From Streptomyces sp. NBC_00190 (GTDB taxonomy: Bacteria; Actinomycetota; Actinomycetes; Streptomycetales; Streptomycetaceae): DNA of 64,000 nt. Under the pieces are notes generated by a model, which made no database searches, was not told the DNA's origin, and worked only from the letters and a program-made list of their open reading frames with translations. Location of the stretch: the NCBI RefSeq assembly GCF_036203305.1, contig NZ_CP108131.1, positions 3,410,001-3,474,000 on the forward strand, read 5' to 3'. Shown here in pieces: positions 27,171 to 37,634 of the stretch. Positions within the stretch are counted from its first letter, which is position 1; every line of letters starts with the position of its first letter. The position numbers were made by a program, and so were the translations under genes.

Positions 27171-27563
27171 TCAGCCGACCGGGTCCGGGCCGTGCGGCTG
27201 CGGGCTGTGCGGTTCCAGGAATTCGAGCCGGTTGCCCACGGGGTCCTCGGAGTAGAAGCGGCGGTGGCCCGGCAGGTTGTCGTCCCAGACGACCGTGGCG
27301 CCCCGCTCCCGGAGTCTGCTCGCGTAGGCGACGATGCCGGTCACCCGCAGTCCCGGGTGGGCCTTGCGGGCGGCCCGGAAGTCCTCCTCCACGCCGAGGT
27401 GCAGCTGGACCGGGCCGGCGGCGAACCAGCAGCCGCCCCGCGCGGCGAGGACGGCCGGTTTGGGGATCTCGTTCATGCCGAGGACCTCGGTGTAATAGGC
27501 CCGCAGCCGGCCCTCCGATCCGGGCGGCGCGGCGAGTTGGACGTGGTCGACGGCGGTCAGCAC
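27171..27563 (-). CDS. VOC/glyoxalase-family protein
   Basis: 130 residues of the vicinal-oxygen-chelate fold: VDHVQLAAPPGSEGRLRAYY with the first metal-type His, then VQLHLGVEEDF, and FYSEDPVGNRLEFLEPH with the terminal Glu. The substrate is unknown. GTG 27563 has AAGGAGG 7 bases upstream, overlapping the end of the methyltransferase gene with three bases between stop and start, so they form one transcription unit. Confidence 0.88.
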   Translation of the reverse strand: MLTAVDHVQLAAPPGSEGRLRAYYTEVLGMNEIPKPAVLAARGGCWFAAGPVQLHLGVEEDFRAARKAHPGLRVTGIVAYASRLRERGATVVWDDNLPGHRRFYSEDPVGNRLEFLEPHSPQPHGPDPVG

Positions 27564-27565
27564 GG

Positions 27566-28423
27566 TCAGGCCTCCTTGCGGGCGATGGCGAAGATCCTTC
27601 GGAACGGGAAGACGGTGCCGCGCGGCCCGGACGGGTAGGCCTCGCGCAGCCGGTCGCGGTACTCGGCGAGGAAGGCGTTCACGGCGTCCCGGTCGTCGCC
27701 GAGGGCGGTGAGGACGGGCCGCAGCGCGGTGCCCTTGACCCAGTCGAGCACCGGGTCGGGGCCTTGGAGCAGTTGGTGGTAGGTGGTCTCCCAGACGTCC
27801 GCGGCGCAGCCGAGCTCGGTGAACCGGGCGAGGTATTCGGCGGGTTCGAGGAGATGGATGTAGCGGGTGCCGTGCCCGGCGAGGCGGGACCGCCAGCGCG
27901 GGGCGTCGCAGAGTTCGGCGAGTATGGCGTGGCTGGGGGCGCTGAAGTTGCCGGGGACCTGGAAGGCGAAGGTGCCGCCGGGGCGCAGGCCGTTGATCCA
28001 GGCGCCGAAGGAGCCGGGGTGGCCCGGGACCCACTGGAGGGCGGCGTTGGAGACGATCAGGTCGTAGGGCTCTTCGGGCAGCCAGCCGACGAGGTCCGCG
28101 TGGCGGAAGTCGAGGCTGCCGCCGCCGTCGGTGGGGCCGCCGTACTCCTCGGCGGCGCGGTGGAGCATCTGCGGCGAGAGGTCGAAGCCGGTGATGCGGG
28201 CCTCGGGCCAGCGTCCGGCGATCAGGGCGGTGACGTTGCCGGGTCCGCAGCCGAGGTCGGCGATGCGGGCGGGCCTGGTGGGGAGTTCGGGTATGCGAGT
28301 CAGGAGGTCCAGGAACGGGCGGGTTCGATGGCCGGCGTGCCGGAGGTACTGATGGGGATCCCAGGTGGGTGCGGAGGGCGCGGTGGCCGCGGGAATCCCG
28401 GCCTGTGCCGTGTCGGAATGCAT
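27566..28423 (-). CDS. SAM-dependent methyltransferase, trans-aconitate 2-methyltransferase-like
   Basis: 285 residues. Class I SAM-binding motif IADLGCGPGNVTALI (about 60-74), FDLSPQML, then VSNAALQWVPGH, which with WDPHQYLRH near the N-terminus and ETTYHQLLQGPDPVLDWVKG is typical of the Tam family that methylates trans-aconitate to prevent aconitase inhibition. ATG 28423 has GGGAGG 8 bases upstream. It is divergent from the marR gene, whose operators probably control both. Confidence 0.88.
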   Translation of the reverse strand: MHSDTAQAGIPAATAPSAPTWDPHQYLRHAGHRTRPFLDLLTRIPELPTRPARIADLGCGPGNVTALIAGRWPEARITGFDLSPQMLHRAAEEYGGPTDGGGSLDFRHADLVGWLPEEPYDLIVSNAALQWVPGHPGSFGAWINGLRPGGTFAFQVPGNFSAPSHAILAELCDAPRWRSRLAGHGTRYIHLLEPAEYLARFTELGCAADVWETTYHQLLQGPDPVLDWVKGTALRPVLTALGDDRDAVNAFLAEYRDRLREAYPSGPRGTVFPFRRIFAIARKEA

Positions 28424-28502
28424 GTTCGAGCCTCCCTGCTGGCGGGTCGGTCGGAAGCGGAATCTGCTCCGGCCCCTCCATGCCCCATGCTCGCTCCCTT
28501 TA

Positions 28503-28559
28503 TATCTCGATGTCAAGATACTTGATCACGAGATGCATGACATGAAGAGACTTCATGTC
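28503..28559. promoter_or_regulatory. MarR-type operators in the tam/marR divergent region
   Basis: TATCTCGATGTCAAGATA (28503-28520) is an 18-bp MarR-type palindrome with one mismatch. A second inverted copy of its ATCTCGnnnTCAAG core overlaps it (ending near 28535 in CTTGATCACGAGAT). Downstream at 28539-28559 GACATGAAG and CTTCATGTC form a perfect 9-bp inverted repeat with a 3-base spacer. Confidence 0.7.
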
Positions 28560-28583
28560 GACAGACCCCTTACACTGATCCGC

Positions 28584-29081
28584 ATGGAGGACGAGGTCGA
28601 CCGACTTGTAGCGGCATGGCGGCGGGAGCGCCCTGACCTCGACGTGGAACCGCTCGAGGTGCTGAGCCGCGTCAGCAGGCTCGCGCGCCACCTCGACCGG
28701 GCACGTCGGCTGGCCTTCTCCGAGCACGGCCTGGAGCCGTGGGAGTTCGACGTCCTGACCTCGCTGCGGCGCGCGGGCGCGCCCTACCAGCTCTCTCCCG
28801 GCCAGTTGCTGACGCAGACCCTGGTCACCTCCGGCACGATGACCAACCGCATCGACCGGCTCGCCAAGAAGGGCCTCGTCGAGCGGCTGCCGGACCCCAG
28901 CGACCGCCGGGGGGTCCTGGTGCGGCTGACCCCCGAGGGCCGGGACCGCGCCGACCAGGCCCTCGCCGGACTGCTGGCCCAGGAACGGGCGATCCTGGCC
29001 CAGCTCTCGCAGAACCAGCGCGGCGATCTCGCCGCGCTGCTACGCCAGTTGACCGCTCCGTTCGACAACATCCCCGGCTAG
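28584..29081 (+). CDS. MarR-family transcriptional regulator
   Basis: 165 residues with a winged helix: LEPWEFDVLTSLRRAG, then TLVTSGTMTNRIDRLAKKGL and the wing PDPSDRRGVLVRLTPEGRD. The start MEDEVDRLVAAW at ATG 28584 is chosen because the residues before it are not family-like; no strong ribosome-binding site is seen. It is expected to bind the palindromes just upstream and so regulate itself and the divergent methyltransferase/VOC unit. Its 3' end overlaps the LuxR-type regulator gene by 42 bases tail to tail. Confidence 0.9.
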   Translation: MEDEVDRLVAAWRRERPDLDVEPLEVLSRVSRLARHLDRARRLAFSEHGLEPWEFDVLTSLRRAGAPYQLSPGQLLTQTLVTSGTMTNRIDRLAKKGLVERLPDPSDRRGVLVRLTPEGRDRADQALAGLLAQERAILAQLSQNQRGDLAALLRQLTAPFDNIPG

Positions 29082-29822
29082 GTCGGCGGGCCGTACGCCG
29101 GCCCGCCGGGCCAGCGCCACCGCGGCGAGGGTGGAGTGCACCCCGAGCTTGCCCAGCACGTTCTGCATGTGGGTGCGGACGGTGTGCGGGGACAGGAACA
29201 GCCGCGCCGCCACGTCCTTGCGGCCCAGCCCCGCCACCATGCAGCGCAGCACCTCGTGCTCGCGCGGGGTGAGCGACTCGACGAGACGTTCGCTGTCCGT
29301 ACGGTGCTTGCGCGCCGCGGTCAGTTCGCGCAGGACTCCGGTGAGCAGCGCGGGCGGCAGGTGGGTCTCCTCGCGCAGGACACCCCGGATGACGGCCAGC
29401 AGCCGCGAGAGCGAGCAGTCCTTCGCCACCCAGCCCGAGGCTCCGGCCTGCAGCGCGAGGGCCGCCCGGCGGGGGTCGTCGCGCTCCGCGAGGACGACCG
29501 TGCGCACCCCGGGGTGGGACACCCGCACCCCGGCGACCAGCGCGATCCCGTCCGATGCGGGCGGCGGCCCGGAGCCGGAGCCCGGCTCCCGCTGGCCGGG
29601 CACTCCCCCGGCGGCGGTGCCCACGACGGCGCCGAGATCGGCGTCGACCAGCATGACGTCGAAGCGGCGGCCCTCGGCCGCCGCGCGTTCGAGACAGCGC
29701 AGCGCGGCGGGGCCGCTGCCGGCCGCGGACACGTCCACGTCCGGCTCGGCCGTGAGCGCGGCCGCGAGCGATTCGGCGAAGATGCGGTGATCGTCGACCA
29801 CGAGAATCCGGATACGAGCCAC
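29040..29822 (-). CDS. LuxR-type response regulator with an insertion in the receiver
   Basis: 260 residues. Receiver domain begins ILVVDDHRIFAESLAAAL with the acidic pair; the phospho-acceptor is the Asp of MLVDADLG and the conserved Lys is in GWVAKDC. A Gly/Pro-rich insertion of about 30 residues (VPGQREPGSGSGPPPASDG) follows the phosphorylation site. The C-terminal GerE/LuxR helix-turn-helix is LTPREHEVLRCMVAGLGRKD ... HTVRTHMQNVLGKLGVHS. GTG 29822 lies after GGGGG; no kinase gene is adjacent. The 3' end overlaps marR by 42 bases. Confidence 0.87.
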   Translation of the reverse strand: MARIRILVVDDHRIFAESLAAALTAEPDVDVSAAGSGPAALRCLERAAAEGRRFDVMLVDADLGAVVGTAAGGVPGQREPGSGSGPPPASDGIALVAGVRVSHPGVRTVVLAERDDPRRAALALQAGASGWVAKDCSLSRLLAVIRGVLREETHLPPALLTGVLRELTAARKHRTDSERLVESLTPREHEVLRCMVAGLGRKDVAARLFLSPHTVRTHMQNVLGKLGVHSTLAAVALARRAGVRPADLAGDVVERSGQLA

Positions 29823-30306
29823 AAAACCCCCAAGGGTCGGGGAACGGACGACGGCGGGTACGACGCCCGGACCGGGTGATCCGCAGCTGCCGCGACCGCC
29901 GCCGTGACATCTCTGCACTACCCCGGACCGGACGTCGTACCCGACTTGTCTCGACCCCTGATCAACACCGGCCCCCACCGGTGTCACGCATCAGCGTAGG
30001 GCGCCGGGGGCTCGGGGTTGGCCGAATAGCAGAAGTTTTTCCCGCGATTTTCCGGCGAGGGAGTGCTGAACCGCCTTTATGGTGGCTTGATTTCACCTGC
30101 ACTGATGGCCCGGATGGCGGCTTGCGGACCGGCGCGTGCCACCGGCAGTTGCACGCTGCGCGTTTCACCCGGCGTGTGCACGCCGGGCGCCCGCGCAGAG
30201 CGCCCGGCGCCAGCGCGTTCCGGATGTGCGCACGCCCCCCGGACCGGAGGGCCGGGGGGCCGGGGGGCGTGCGGGGAAAGCGGTGGTGCGGGTGGGCACC
30301 CGTGGT
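29823..30306. other. Gap of about 480 bases between LuxR regulator and galE
   Basis: No credible gene is seen. It holds two strong inverted repeats on the galE side (30181-30209 and 30230-30272) and an AT-richer patch around 30028-30090 that may include the promoter of the LuxR-type gene. Confidence 0.5.
30230..30272 (-). terminator. Terminator of galE
   Basis: GCACGCCCCCCGG (30230-30242) pairs perfectly with 30260-30272. A second 10-bp hairpin (30181-30190 with 30200-30209) lies just beyond. Both follow the galE stop. Confidence 0.7.
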
Positions 30307-31278
30307 TCAGGAGGTGTGCGTCCTCGCGAAGTTCCACGCGTCCGTGATGATGCCGGTGAGGTCCGGGCGGCTCGGGGTCCAGCCCAGGCGCTCGTGGGCG
30401 GTGCGGGCGGAGGCGACGAGCGTCGCCGGGTCGCCGGCCCGGCGCGGGGCGATCACCTCGGGGATCTCCTGCCCGGTCACCTTGCGGACCGTCTCGACGA
30501 CCTCGCGGACCGAGAACCCGGCGCCGTTGCCCAGGTTGCAGATCAGGTGCTCGCCGACGGCGGCCGCCTGCAGCGCCGCCAGGTGGGCCTCCGCCAGGTC
30601 CGCGACGTGGATGTAGTCGCGTACGCAGGTGCCGTCCGGGGTCGGGTAGTCCTCGCCGAACACCGAGATCGACTCCCGCTCGCCCAGGGCGACCTGGAGG
30701 ACCAGCGGGATCAGGTGGGTCTCGGGGCTGTGCCGCTCACCGAACTCCCCGTACGCGCCCGCCACGTTGAAGTACCGCAGCGACACCGCGGCCAGGCCGT
30801 GCGCCACGCACTCCCCCGCGATCATGTGGTCCACGGCCAGCTTCGAGGCCCCGTACGGGTTGGTCGGCGCGGTCACCGAGGCCTCCGTCAGCAGGCCCTC
30901 CGTCGGCTCCCCGTAGGTGGCGGCGGTGGAGGAGAACACCAGCTTGCGCACGCCCGCACCGCGCATGGCGGCGAGCAGGGCGAGGGTGCCGCCGACGTTG
31001 TTCTCCCAGTACTTGCCCGGGTTCACCACGGACTCGCCGACCTGCGAGAAGGCCGCGAAGTGCAGCACCGCGTCGTAGGAGGAGTCCAGGTACTCGGCGG
31101 CGTCCTGGATCCGGCCTTCGATGAACTCGGCACCCGCCGGCACTCCTGCGCGGAAGCCGGTGCTGAGGTCGTCGAGGACGGTGACCTCGTGGCCCGCCTC
31201 CAGGAGGTGGGCCGCGACCACGCTGCCGACGTAGCCGGCGCCGCCGGTCACCAGGTACTTGTTCGCCGTCTTGCTCAC
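30307..31278 (-). CDS. galE: UDP-glucose 4-epimerase
   Basis: 323 residues. NAD-dependent interconversion of UDP-glucose and UDP-galactose for galactose use and wall glycans. Rossmann motif TGGAGYVGS, the Ser/Thr of [11 protein letters not shown] and the catalytic Tyr-Lys pair in NPYGASK are intact; [11 protein letters not shown] and [12 protein letters not shown] are GalE-specific. GTG 31278 is the start. It lies 97 bases downstream of an atypical LuxR-type regulator in the same direction and has its own terminator hairpins. This is a stand-alone copy, not next to galT or galK. Confidence 0.95.
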   Translation of the reverse strand: MSKTANKYLVTGGAGYVGSVVAAHLLEAGHEVTVLDDLSTGFRAGVPAGAEFIEGRIQDAAEYLDSSYDAVLHFAAFSQVGESVVNPGKYWENNVGGTLALLAAMRGAGVRKLVFSSTAATYGEPTEGLLTEASVTAPTNPYGASKLAVDHMIAGECVAHGLAAVSLRYFNVAGAYGEFGERHSPETHLIPLVLQVALGERESISVFGEDYPTPDGTCVRDYIHVADLAEAHLAALQAAAVGEHLICNLGNGAGFSVREVVETVRKVTGQEIPEVIAPRRAGDPATLVASARTAHERLGWTPSRPDLTGIITDAWNFARTHTS

Positions 31279-31375
31279 TCGCCTACTGCCTCTCGCGGGG
31301 GACCACGCGCCGGGTGTCTGCGCATGCAGACACTGGCTTACCCGATGAGGGCGCCCGCGGGGAAATCGGCCCCCG

Positions 31376-32080
31376 TCAGGCCTGGACGGCAGCGGGCGGC
31401 GCCGCCGGCACCGCCCGGTCCAGCAGACCGGTACGGGCGGCCAGCGCGGCGGCCTCCAGCCGGGAGCCCACGCCCAGCTTCATCAGCACCCGCTGTACGT
31501 GGGTACGGGCGGTGCTCGGCGCGATGGCCATGCCCGCCGCGATGAGACGCGTGTCCTCGCCCTCGGCGACCCGGACCAGCACCTCCACCTCGCGCGGGGT
31601 GAGCAGCCGCAGCAGCCGGCTGCCCTCGTCGTCGGGCTGGGCCGCGGGGTTGAGGAGCTCCGCGAAGGCTCCGTGCAGCAGCTGCGGGGCGATCGCCACC
31701 TCGCCCGCCCTGGCCTTGGCCAGCGCCCGCTCCACGCCCTCGATGCGCTCGTCGTGGCGTACGTACCCCGAGGCGCCGGCGGCGAAGGCGGCCGCGATCC
31801 CGCGCGGGCTGGGCACTGGGCCGAGGACGACGACGGCGATCTGCGGGCGCTCCCGCCTGATGCGGACGACGGGCTCGAACACGCCCGGCTCGGCGGGGGT
31901 GGCGGTGCCGAAGAGGCAGACCTCCGGGGCGCGGCCGACGACCAGTTCGGCGGCTCCCGCGGCCGGGGCGGCGGCGGCGAGCACCCGGTGTCCCCGCAGT
32001 TTCAGGGCAGAGGCGAGCGCCTCGGCCAGCAGCCGGTGCTCGTCGACCACGACGACCCGTACGCCCATTGCGGCACCCAC
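31376..32080 (-). CDS. Atypical LuxR-type regulator with degenerate receiver
   Basis: 234 residues. The N-terminal receiver-like domain keeps [18 protein letters not shown], but the usual phospho-acceptor strand reads VCLFGTATP with no Asp, and the switch Lys is replaced (GYVRHDE). The C-terminal LuxR helix-turn-helix is [18 protein letters not shown] ... [18 protein letters not shown]. It is therefore probably not controlled by ordinary phosphorylation. GTG 32080 has GAAGGG 6 bases upstream; ATG 32068 is the alternative. It resembles the other LuxR-type regulator 2 kb away in layout. Confidence 0.85.
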   Translation of the reverse strand: MGAAMGVRVVVVDEHRLLAEALASALKLRGHRVLAAAAPAAGAAELVVGRAPEVCLFGTATPAEPGVFEPVVRIRRERPQIAVVVLGPVPSPRGIAAAFAAGASGYVRHDERIEGVERALAKARAGEVAIAPQLLHGAFAELLNPAAQPDDEGSRLLRLLTPREVEVLVRVAEGEDTRLIAAGMAIAPSTARTHVQRVLMKLGVGSRLEAAALAARTGLLDRAVPAAPPAAVQA

Positions 32081-32143
32081 CCCCCACCCTTCTGCCCCGG
32101 CAAGCTACACGCTTGTTCGACGGCGCGCGGGTGTTACCGCGCA

Positions 32144-32177
32144 GAAGCCCCCGGAAGGCGGACCTTCCGGGGGCTTC
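32144..32177 (-). terminator. Terminator of first beta-propeller gene
   Basis: Perfect 15-bp stem (32144-32158 with 32163-32177) with a 4-base loop, just after the stop codon. Confidence 0.85.
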
Positions 32178-32193
32178 GTGGACGCGGGGCCGG

Positions 32194-33945
32194 TCAGCTC
32201 GCGGTGAAGGCGGTGAAGATGTACTCCGGGTCGGACGTGGCGGAGTACGGCTTCTTGACCGTCGTACGCGCGATGAAGAGCTTGCCGTTGTGGTAGCGGT
32301 ACTCGTGGTGGTCGGGCAGGTAGGCCGTCTCGATGCGCTGGGTCACCTTGTCCGACGGGTTCTCCATCAGGACGGTTTCCTTCATCGTCTTGCCGTCGAT
32401 GCTGACGATCTGGCCGCCCTTGTCGTACGGGGGGTCCTTGTAGACGATGATGTTCGACCCGTCCATGCGCAGCGGGTACAGCTGGTACCGCTCGCCCGCG
32501 TCGGCGCGGTCGCTGGTCTGCTTGCCGGTCTCCAGGTCGAAGGAGAGCAGCTCGTTGGTCTTGGCGTAGGGGTCCTGGCCCTGGTGCTCGTACGAGGGCA
32601 GGTAGAGCTTGCCGTTGCCGACGACGAAGCTGGTGCACGTCTCGACCTCGGTGCCGCAGTCACCGCCGAAGTTACCGGAGGAGAGCGAGATGCGCGCCTT
32701 CAGCTGGCCCGCCGGGTCGACGACGAAGAGGTCGCTGACGCCGCTGGCGTTCTTGGCGGTCTTGCCGACGTCGGCGGAGACGATCAGGGGCTTGGTGGAG
32801 ACGATGCCGGCGTTCTCGATGCCCGCGGAGAGCTTGTACGTGGACTGCGGGGCGCCGGTGGCCGGGTCGAGGATCTGCGCCTGCAGGGTCTGGTTGGGGC
32901 TCCGGCCGCACTTGCGGATGACGGCGAGGGCCTCGCCGCCGGCGTAGCCCGCGTCGTAGCAGCCTTCACCGTCCGTCTTGGGCACCCACAGCGACTTGCC
33001 GTCGGCGAGGTTCCAGGCGGCGCCGCCCGAGGAGCCGCCGGCAGCGACCGTCTGCCCGCTGAGGGTGACCTCGTAGTAGGACGCGGGCTTGTCGCCGCTG
33101 GTGGCGCTCTTGGCGTTGCCGGTCCAGACGAGCTTGCCGGCGTTCAGGTCGACGACGCCGACCTCGGTGCACGGCGGGTACTTGTTCTCCGGCGTGGCCG
33201 CCGCGGGCCTGAAGAGCACCGCCGACTTGTTGTCGCTGACGTGCGAGGTGGCGCCGCAGATTTCTCCCGGGAGGGGCACCTCCCACTTCTTGCCGCCGTC
33301 GACGAGGTTGTAGCCGACGATCTTCGACACGTCGGACTTGATGTAGGTGGTGTCGGTCAGCCAGGAGCCGGCGACCTGGACCATCTCCTCCGGCGTCGGG
33401 CTCGGCTGGTTGACCAGCACCTTCGACTTGGTGCTGGCGGGCACCTTCTCGGTGCCGCCCGCGCCTGCCTGGCCCTTGTCCTCGCCCGGTTTGGCGGGAC
33501 CGCCGTCCGCGGTGTCCTGCTTGCCGCCGCCGTCGCCGGAGACGTACCAGAGGCCGCCGCCGACGATGAGGACGATGGCCAGGAGGGCCGCGCCGACGAT
33601 CATCAGCTGGTTGCGCTTGTCGTTGCTGCCGCCGCCGCCCGCGCCGGCTGCCGCCGGGGGCTGGGCGGTGTGCATGGGCGTGGTGGGCGGTCCGAAGGGC
33701 GCCGGGGTGCCGGGCTGCTGTGGGTAGCCGTAGCCGGGTCCGGGCTGCTGCGGGTATCCGTACGCGGGCTGCCCGGCGGGCGGCGCGGCCGGCGGCTGCT
33801 GCTGCGGGGACGCGGCGGGTGGCTGCTGCGGGGGCGCCGGCGGTACGGGCGGTGCCGGCGGCTGACCGAACCCGCCCGGCGGCGGATCCTGCGGCGCTCC
33901 GAAGCCGCCGGACGGCGGCTGGCTGGGGGGCGGCGGGGTACTCAT
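32194..33945 (-). CDS. Proline-rich membrane-anchored PQQ-like beta-propeller protein (paralogue A)
   Basis: 583 residues. A cytosolic Pro/Gln/Gly-rich tail (1-105, GYPQQPG repeats), one membrane span (about 113-133), a linker, then an extracytoplasmic domain with repeating strands such as VGVVDLNAGKLVWTG, LLSFDLETGKQTSD and IVSIDGKTMKET, as in PQQ-like/BamB-type propellers. Six Cys in the outer domain may form disulfides. Function is unknown; ligand or envelope sensing is a guess. It is a tandem paralogue of the next gene, 40 bases away, sharing the DKGGqivSI / DKGGevlSI motif, and is probably co-transcribed with it. Confidence 0.8.
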   Translation of the reverse strand: MSTPPPPSQPPSGGFGAPQDPPPGGFGQPPAPPVPPAPPQQPPAASPQQQPPAAPPAGQPAYGYPQQPGPGYGYPQQPGTPAPFGPPTTPMHTAQPPAAAGAGGGGSNDKRNQLMIVGAALLAIVLIVGGGLWYVSGDGGGKQDTADGGPAKPGEDKGQAGAGGTEKVPASTKSKVLVNQPSPTPEEMVQVAGSWLTDTTYIKSDVSKIVGYNLVDGGKKWEVPLPGEICGATSHVSDNKSAVLFRPAAATPENKYPPCTEVGVVDLNAGKLVWTGNAKSATSGDKPASYYEVTLSGQTVAAGGSSGGAAWNLADGKSLWVPKTDGEGCYDAGYAGGEALAVIRKCGRSPNQTLQAQILDPATGAPQSTYKLSAGIENAGIVSTKPLIVSADVGKTAKNASGVSDLFVVDPAGQLKARISLSSGNFGGDCGTEVETCTSFVVGNGKLYLPSYEHQGQDPYAKTNELLSFDLETGKQTSDRADAGERYQLYPLRMDGSNIIVYKDPPYDKGGQIVSIDGKTMKETVLMENPSDKVTQRIETAYLPDHHEYRYHNGKLFIARTTVKKPYSATSDPEYIFTAFTAS

Positions 33946-33985
33946 GTGTCGCTACTGCCTCTCGGTGGACTGCTCGGGGACGCGT

Positions 33986-35647
33986 TCACTTGCCGAAGAC
34001 CATCAGGAACTTCTCGTCCTTGCCCCGGGCGAGCAGATGCGTGACGGAGAGGAAGAACCGCCCGTCCACGTAGTCGGCCTTCGGGGAGTAGAAGGAGCTC
34101 TCCACCGGGGCGGCCGGGCCTGACGGGTGGCGCAGGAGCGCGGTGGGCTCGCCGCCCGCGGCCGGGATCGACAGGACCTCGCCGCCCTTGTCGTACTCCG
34201 CCTTGCGGTAGGCGATCAGCTGGCCGTTCGCGGCCTCGACGAGGGTGAGGGTGCGCTTGTCGCCAGCCGGGGTGCGCCACTTGGCCTTGCCGGAGGCCAG
34301 GTCGAAGGCGACGATTTCGTTGCCGGTGCCGGCCTCGGTCGCCGTGGGCAGGTAGAGCGTGTTGGAGTCGACGAGGCCTGCGGCGCAGCCCTGGAGGGAC
34401 CGGCTGAAGGAGCTCTTGCAGCCGCTCGCGAAGCTGCCCTCGCCGGTGACGGTGGCGCGCTGCTTGCCGTCGGGTCCGATGACGACGATGGAGCGTTCCT
34501 TCTTCTCCTCGTTGCCGATGTCGAGGACGAGCGGGTCCACCGAGTAGACGCTGGAGACCTTGAAGCCCTTGGGGAGCTTGAAGGACCAGGTCGACTTGCC
34601 GGTGGCCGGGTCGGCGTCCTTGACCTCGACGGTGCGGTCGGCGTCCTGGCAGGTGGCGATGCCGATCATCTTGCCGTTGCCGCCGAGGTAGGAGCCGGTC
34701 ATGCAGCCCTCGGACGGGGTCGCGAAGAGCTTGTCGCCGGTGCTGACCTTGAAGACGCTGGCGCGGGTGACCCGGTTGACGGAGACGGCGTCGCCGGTGA
34801 GGCTCAGGCTGGGACCGGCGAAGAGGTCGAAGATGCCGTCCTTGGGCACTTCCTTCGTCCAGCCCTCCTTGCCCGCCTTGAGGTCGACCATGCGCATCTG
34901 GTTGCAGTCGGCGGTGTCGCTCTCGCCGTTCCTGAACAGGACGACGGTCTTGCCGTCGGCGGTCATCTGGTCCGTGACGGCGCAGATGTCACCGGGGAAG
35001 GAGATCGTCCACTTCTCCTTGCCGTCGGCCGCGCCGTAGCCGGTGAGGTTCTTCCAGACGGTCTTGGCGACGGTGTCGCCGACGACCCACTGGCCGTCGG
35101 TGTCGGCTCCGACGCCGGGGCCGTCGATCTTGGCGGTCTTGAGCCAGAGGACCTTGTCCTCGCCCTGCTTGCGGGCGGAGTTGAGGTCGCCTTCCCCGGC
35201 TCCGTTGCCGCTGCCGTCGCCGTTGTCGACGGAAGGGGAGCCGGAGGGCTTGGCGTCGGGGGACGTGGACTCCTGCGCGACGGGCGGCTTGGGGTCCTTG
35301 TCGTCCTTGAGGAAGCCGACGTATGCGACGGTGCCGGCGACGAGCACGGCGGCGACCGAGGCGGCGATCAGGACGCCTCGCTTCTTCTTCGGCGTCATGC
35401 CGGAGGAGGGCTGCGGCATTCCCGGCAGGCCGGGGGGCGGCGGCGGGTAGTAGGCCGGCTGCTGCGGGGCGGTGGGCGGCTGCTGGGCGTACGGGTTCTC
35501 GCCCTGCTGCGGCGCGGTGGGCGGCTGCTGGGCGTACGGGTTCTCGCCCTGCTGCGGGTAGCCGTAGCCGGGCTGCGGCGGGCCGGGGAGGTGCCCGTAA
35601 CCGGAAGGAGTCGGCGGCTGGTTCGGCGGCTGGGGCGGCTCGGTCAT
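33986..35647 (-). CDS. Proline-rich membrane-anchored PQQ-like beta-propeller protein (paralogue B)
   Basis: 553 residues with the same plan as its downstream paralogue: a Pro/Gln-rich cytosolic tail containing a duplicated NPYAQQPPTAPQQGE unit at about 36-62, KKKRG then a membrane span (about 90-110), and an outer propeller-like domain (IVAFDLASGKAKWRT, EVLSIPAAGGEPTAL). Cys pairs recur (GDICAVTD, GCMTGS, SGCKSS). The paralogues diverge most in the linker. It is the first gene of the pair. No enzymatic residues are recognisable. Confidence 0.8.
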   Translation of the reverse strand: MTEPPQPPNQPPTPSGYGHLPGPPQPGYGYPQQGENPYAQQPPTAPQQGENPYAQQPPTAPQQPAYYPPPPPGLPGMPQPSSGMTPKKKRGVLIAASVAAVLVAGTVAYVGFLKDDKDPKPPVAQESTSPDAKPSGSPSVDNGDGSGNGAGEGDLNSARKQGEDKVLWLKTAKIDGPGVGADTDGQWVVGDTVAKTVWKNLTGYGAADGKEKWTISFPGDICAVTDQMTADGKTVVLFRNGESDTADCNQMRMVDLKAGKEGWTKEVPKDGIFDLFAGPSLSLTGDAVSVNRVTRASVFKVSTGDKLFATPSEGCMTGSYLGGNGKMIGIATCQDADRTVEVKDADPATGKSTWSFKLPKGFKVSSVYSVDPLVLDIGNEEKKERSIVVIGPDGKQRATVTGEGSFASGCKSSFSRSLQGCAAGLVDSNTLYLPTATEAGTGNEIVAFDLASGKAKWRTPAGDKRTLTLVEAANGQLIAYRKAEYDKGGEVLSIPAAGGEPTALLRHPSGPAAPVESSFYSPKADYVDGRFFLSVTHLLARGKDEKFLMVFGK

Positions 35648-35714
35648 CAGCGCGTACCTTCGGTGTCAGGGTGGTGGAAGATGACCTTTCTATCACTCAC
35701 ACCGGCCTTGGGCC

Positions 35715-35753
35715 GGGCCGGTCCGCCCCCTGTTCCCAAGGGAGGACCGGCCC
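35715..35753 (-). terminator. Terminator of the ABC-F gene
   Basis: GGGCCGGTCC (35715-35724) pairs with 35744-35753, about 50 bases after the ABC-F stop and before the start of propeller paralogue B. Confidence 0.6.
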
Positions 35754-35802
35754 GTGACGCCCCCGTTATCCGGCCAGTTGGCCGCGCGGGGCGGCCCGGG
35801 GC

Positions 35803-37605
<1,803 letters not shown>

Positions 37606-37634
37606 CAGACGCGCTCCAGGGAAGGGTTTATGGA

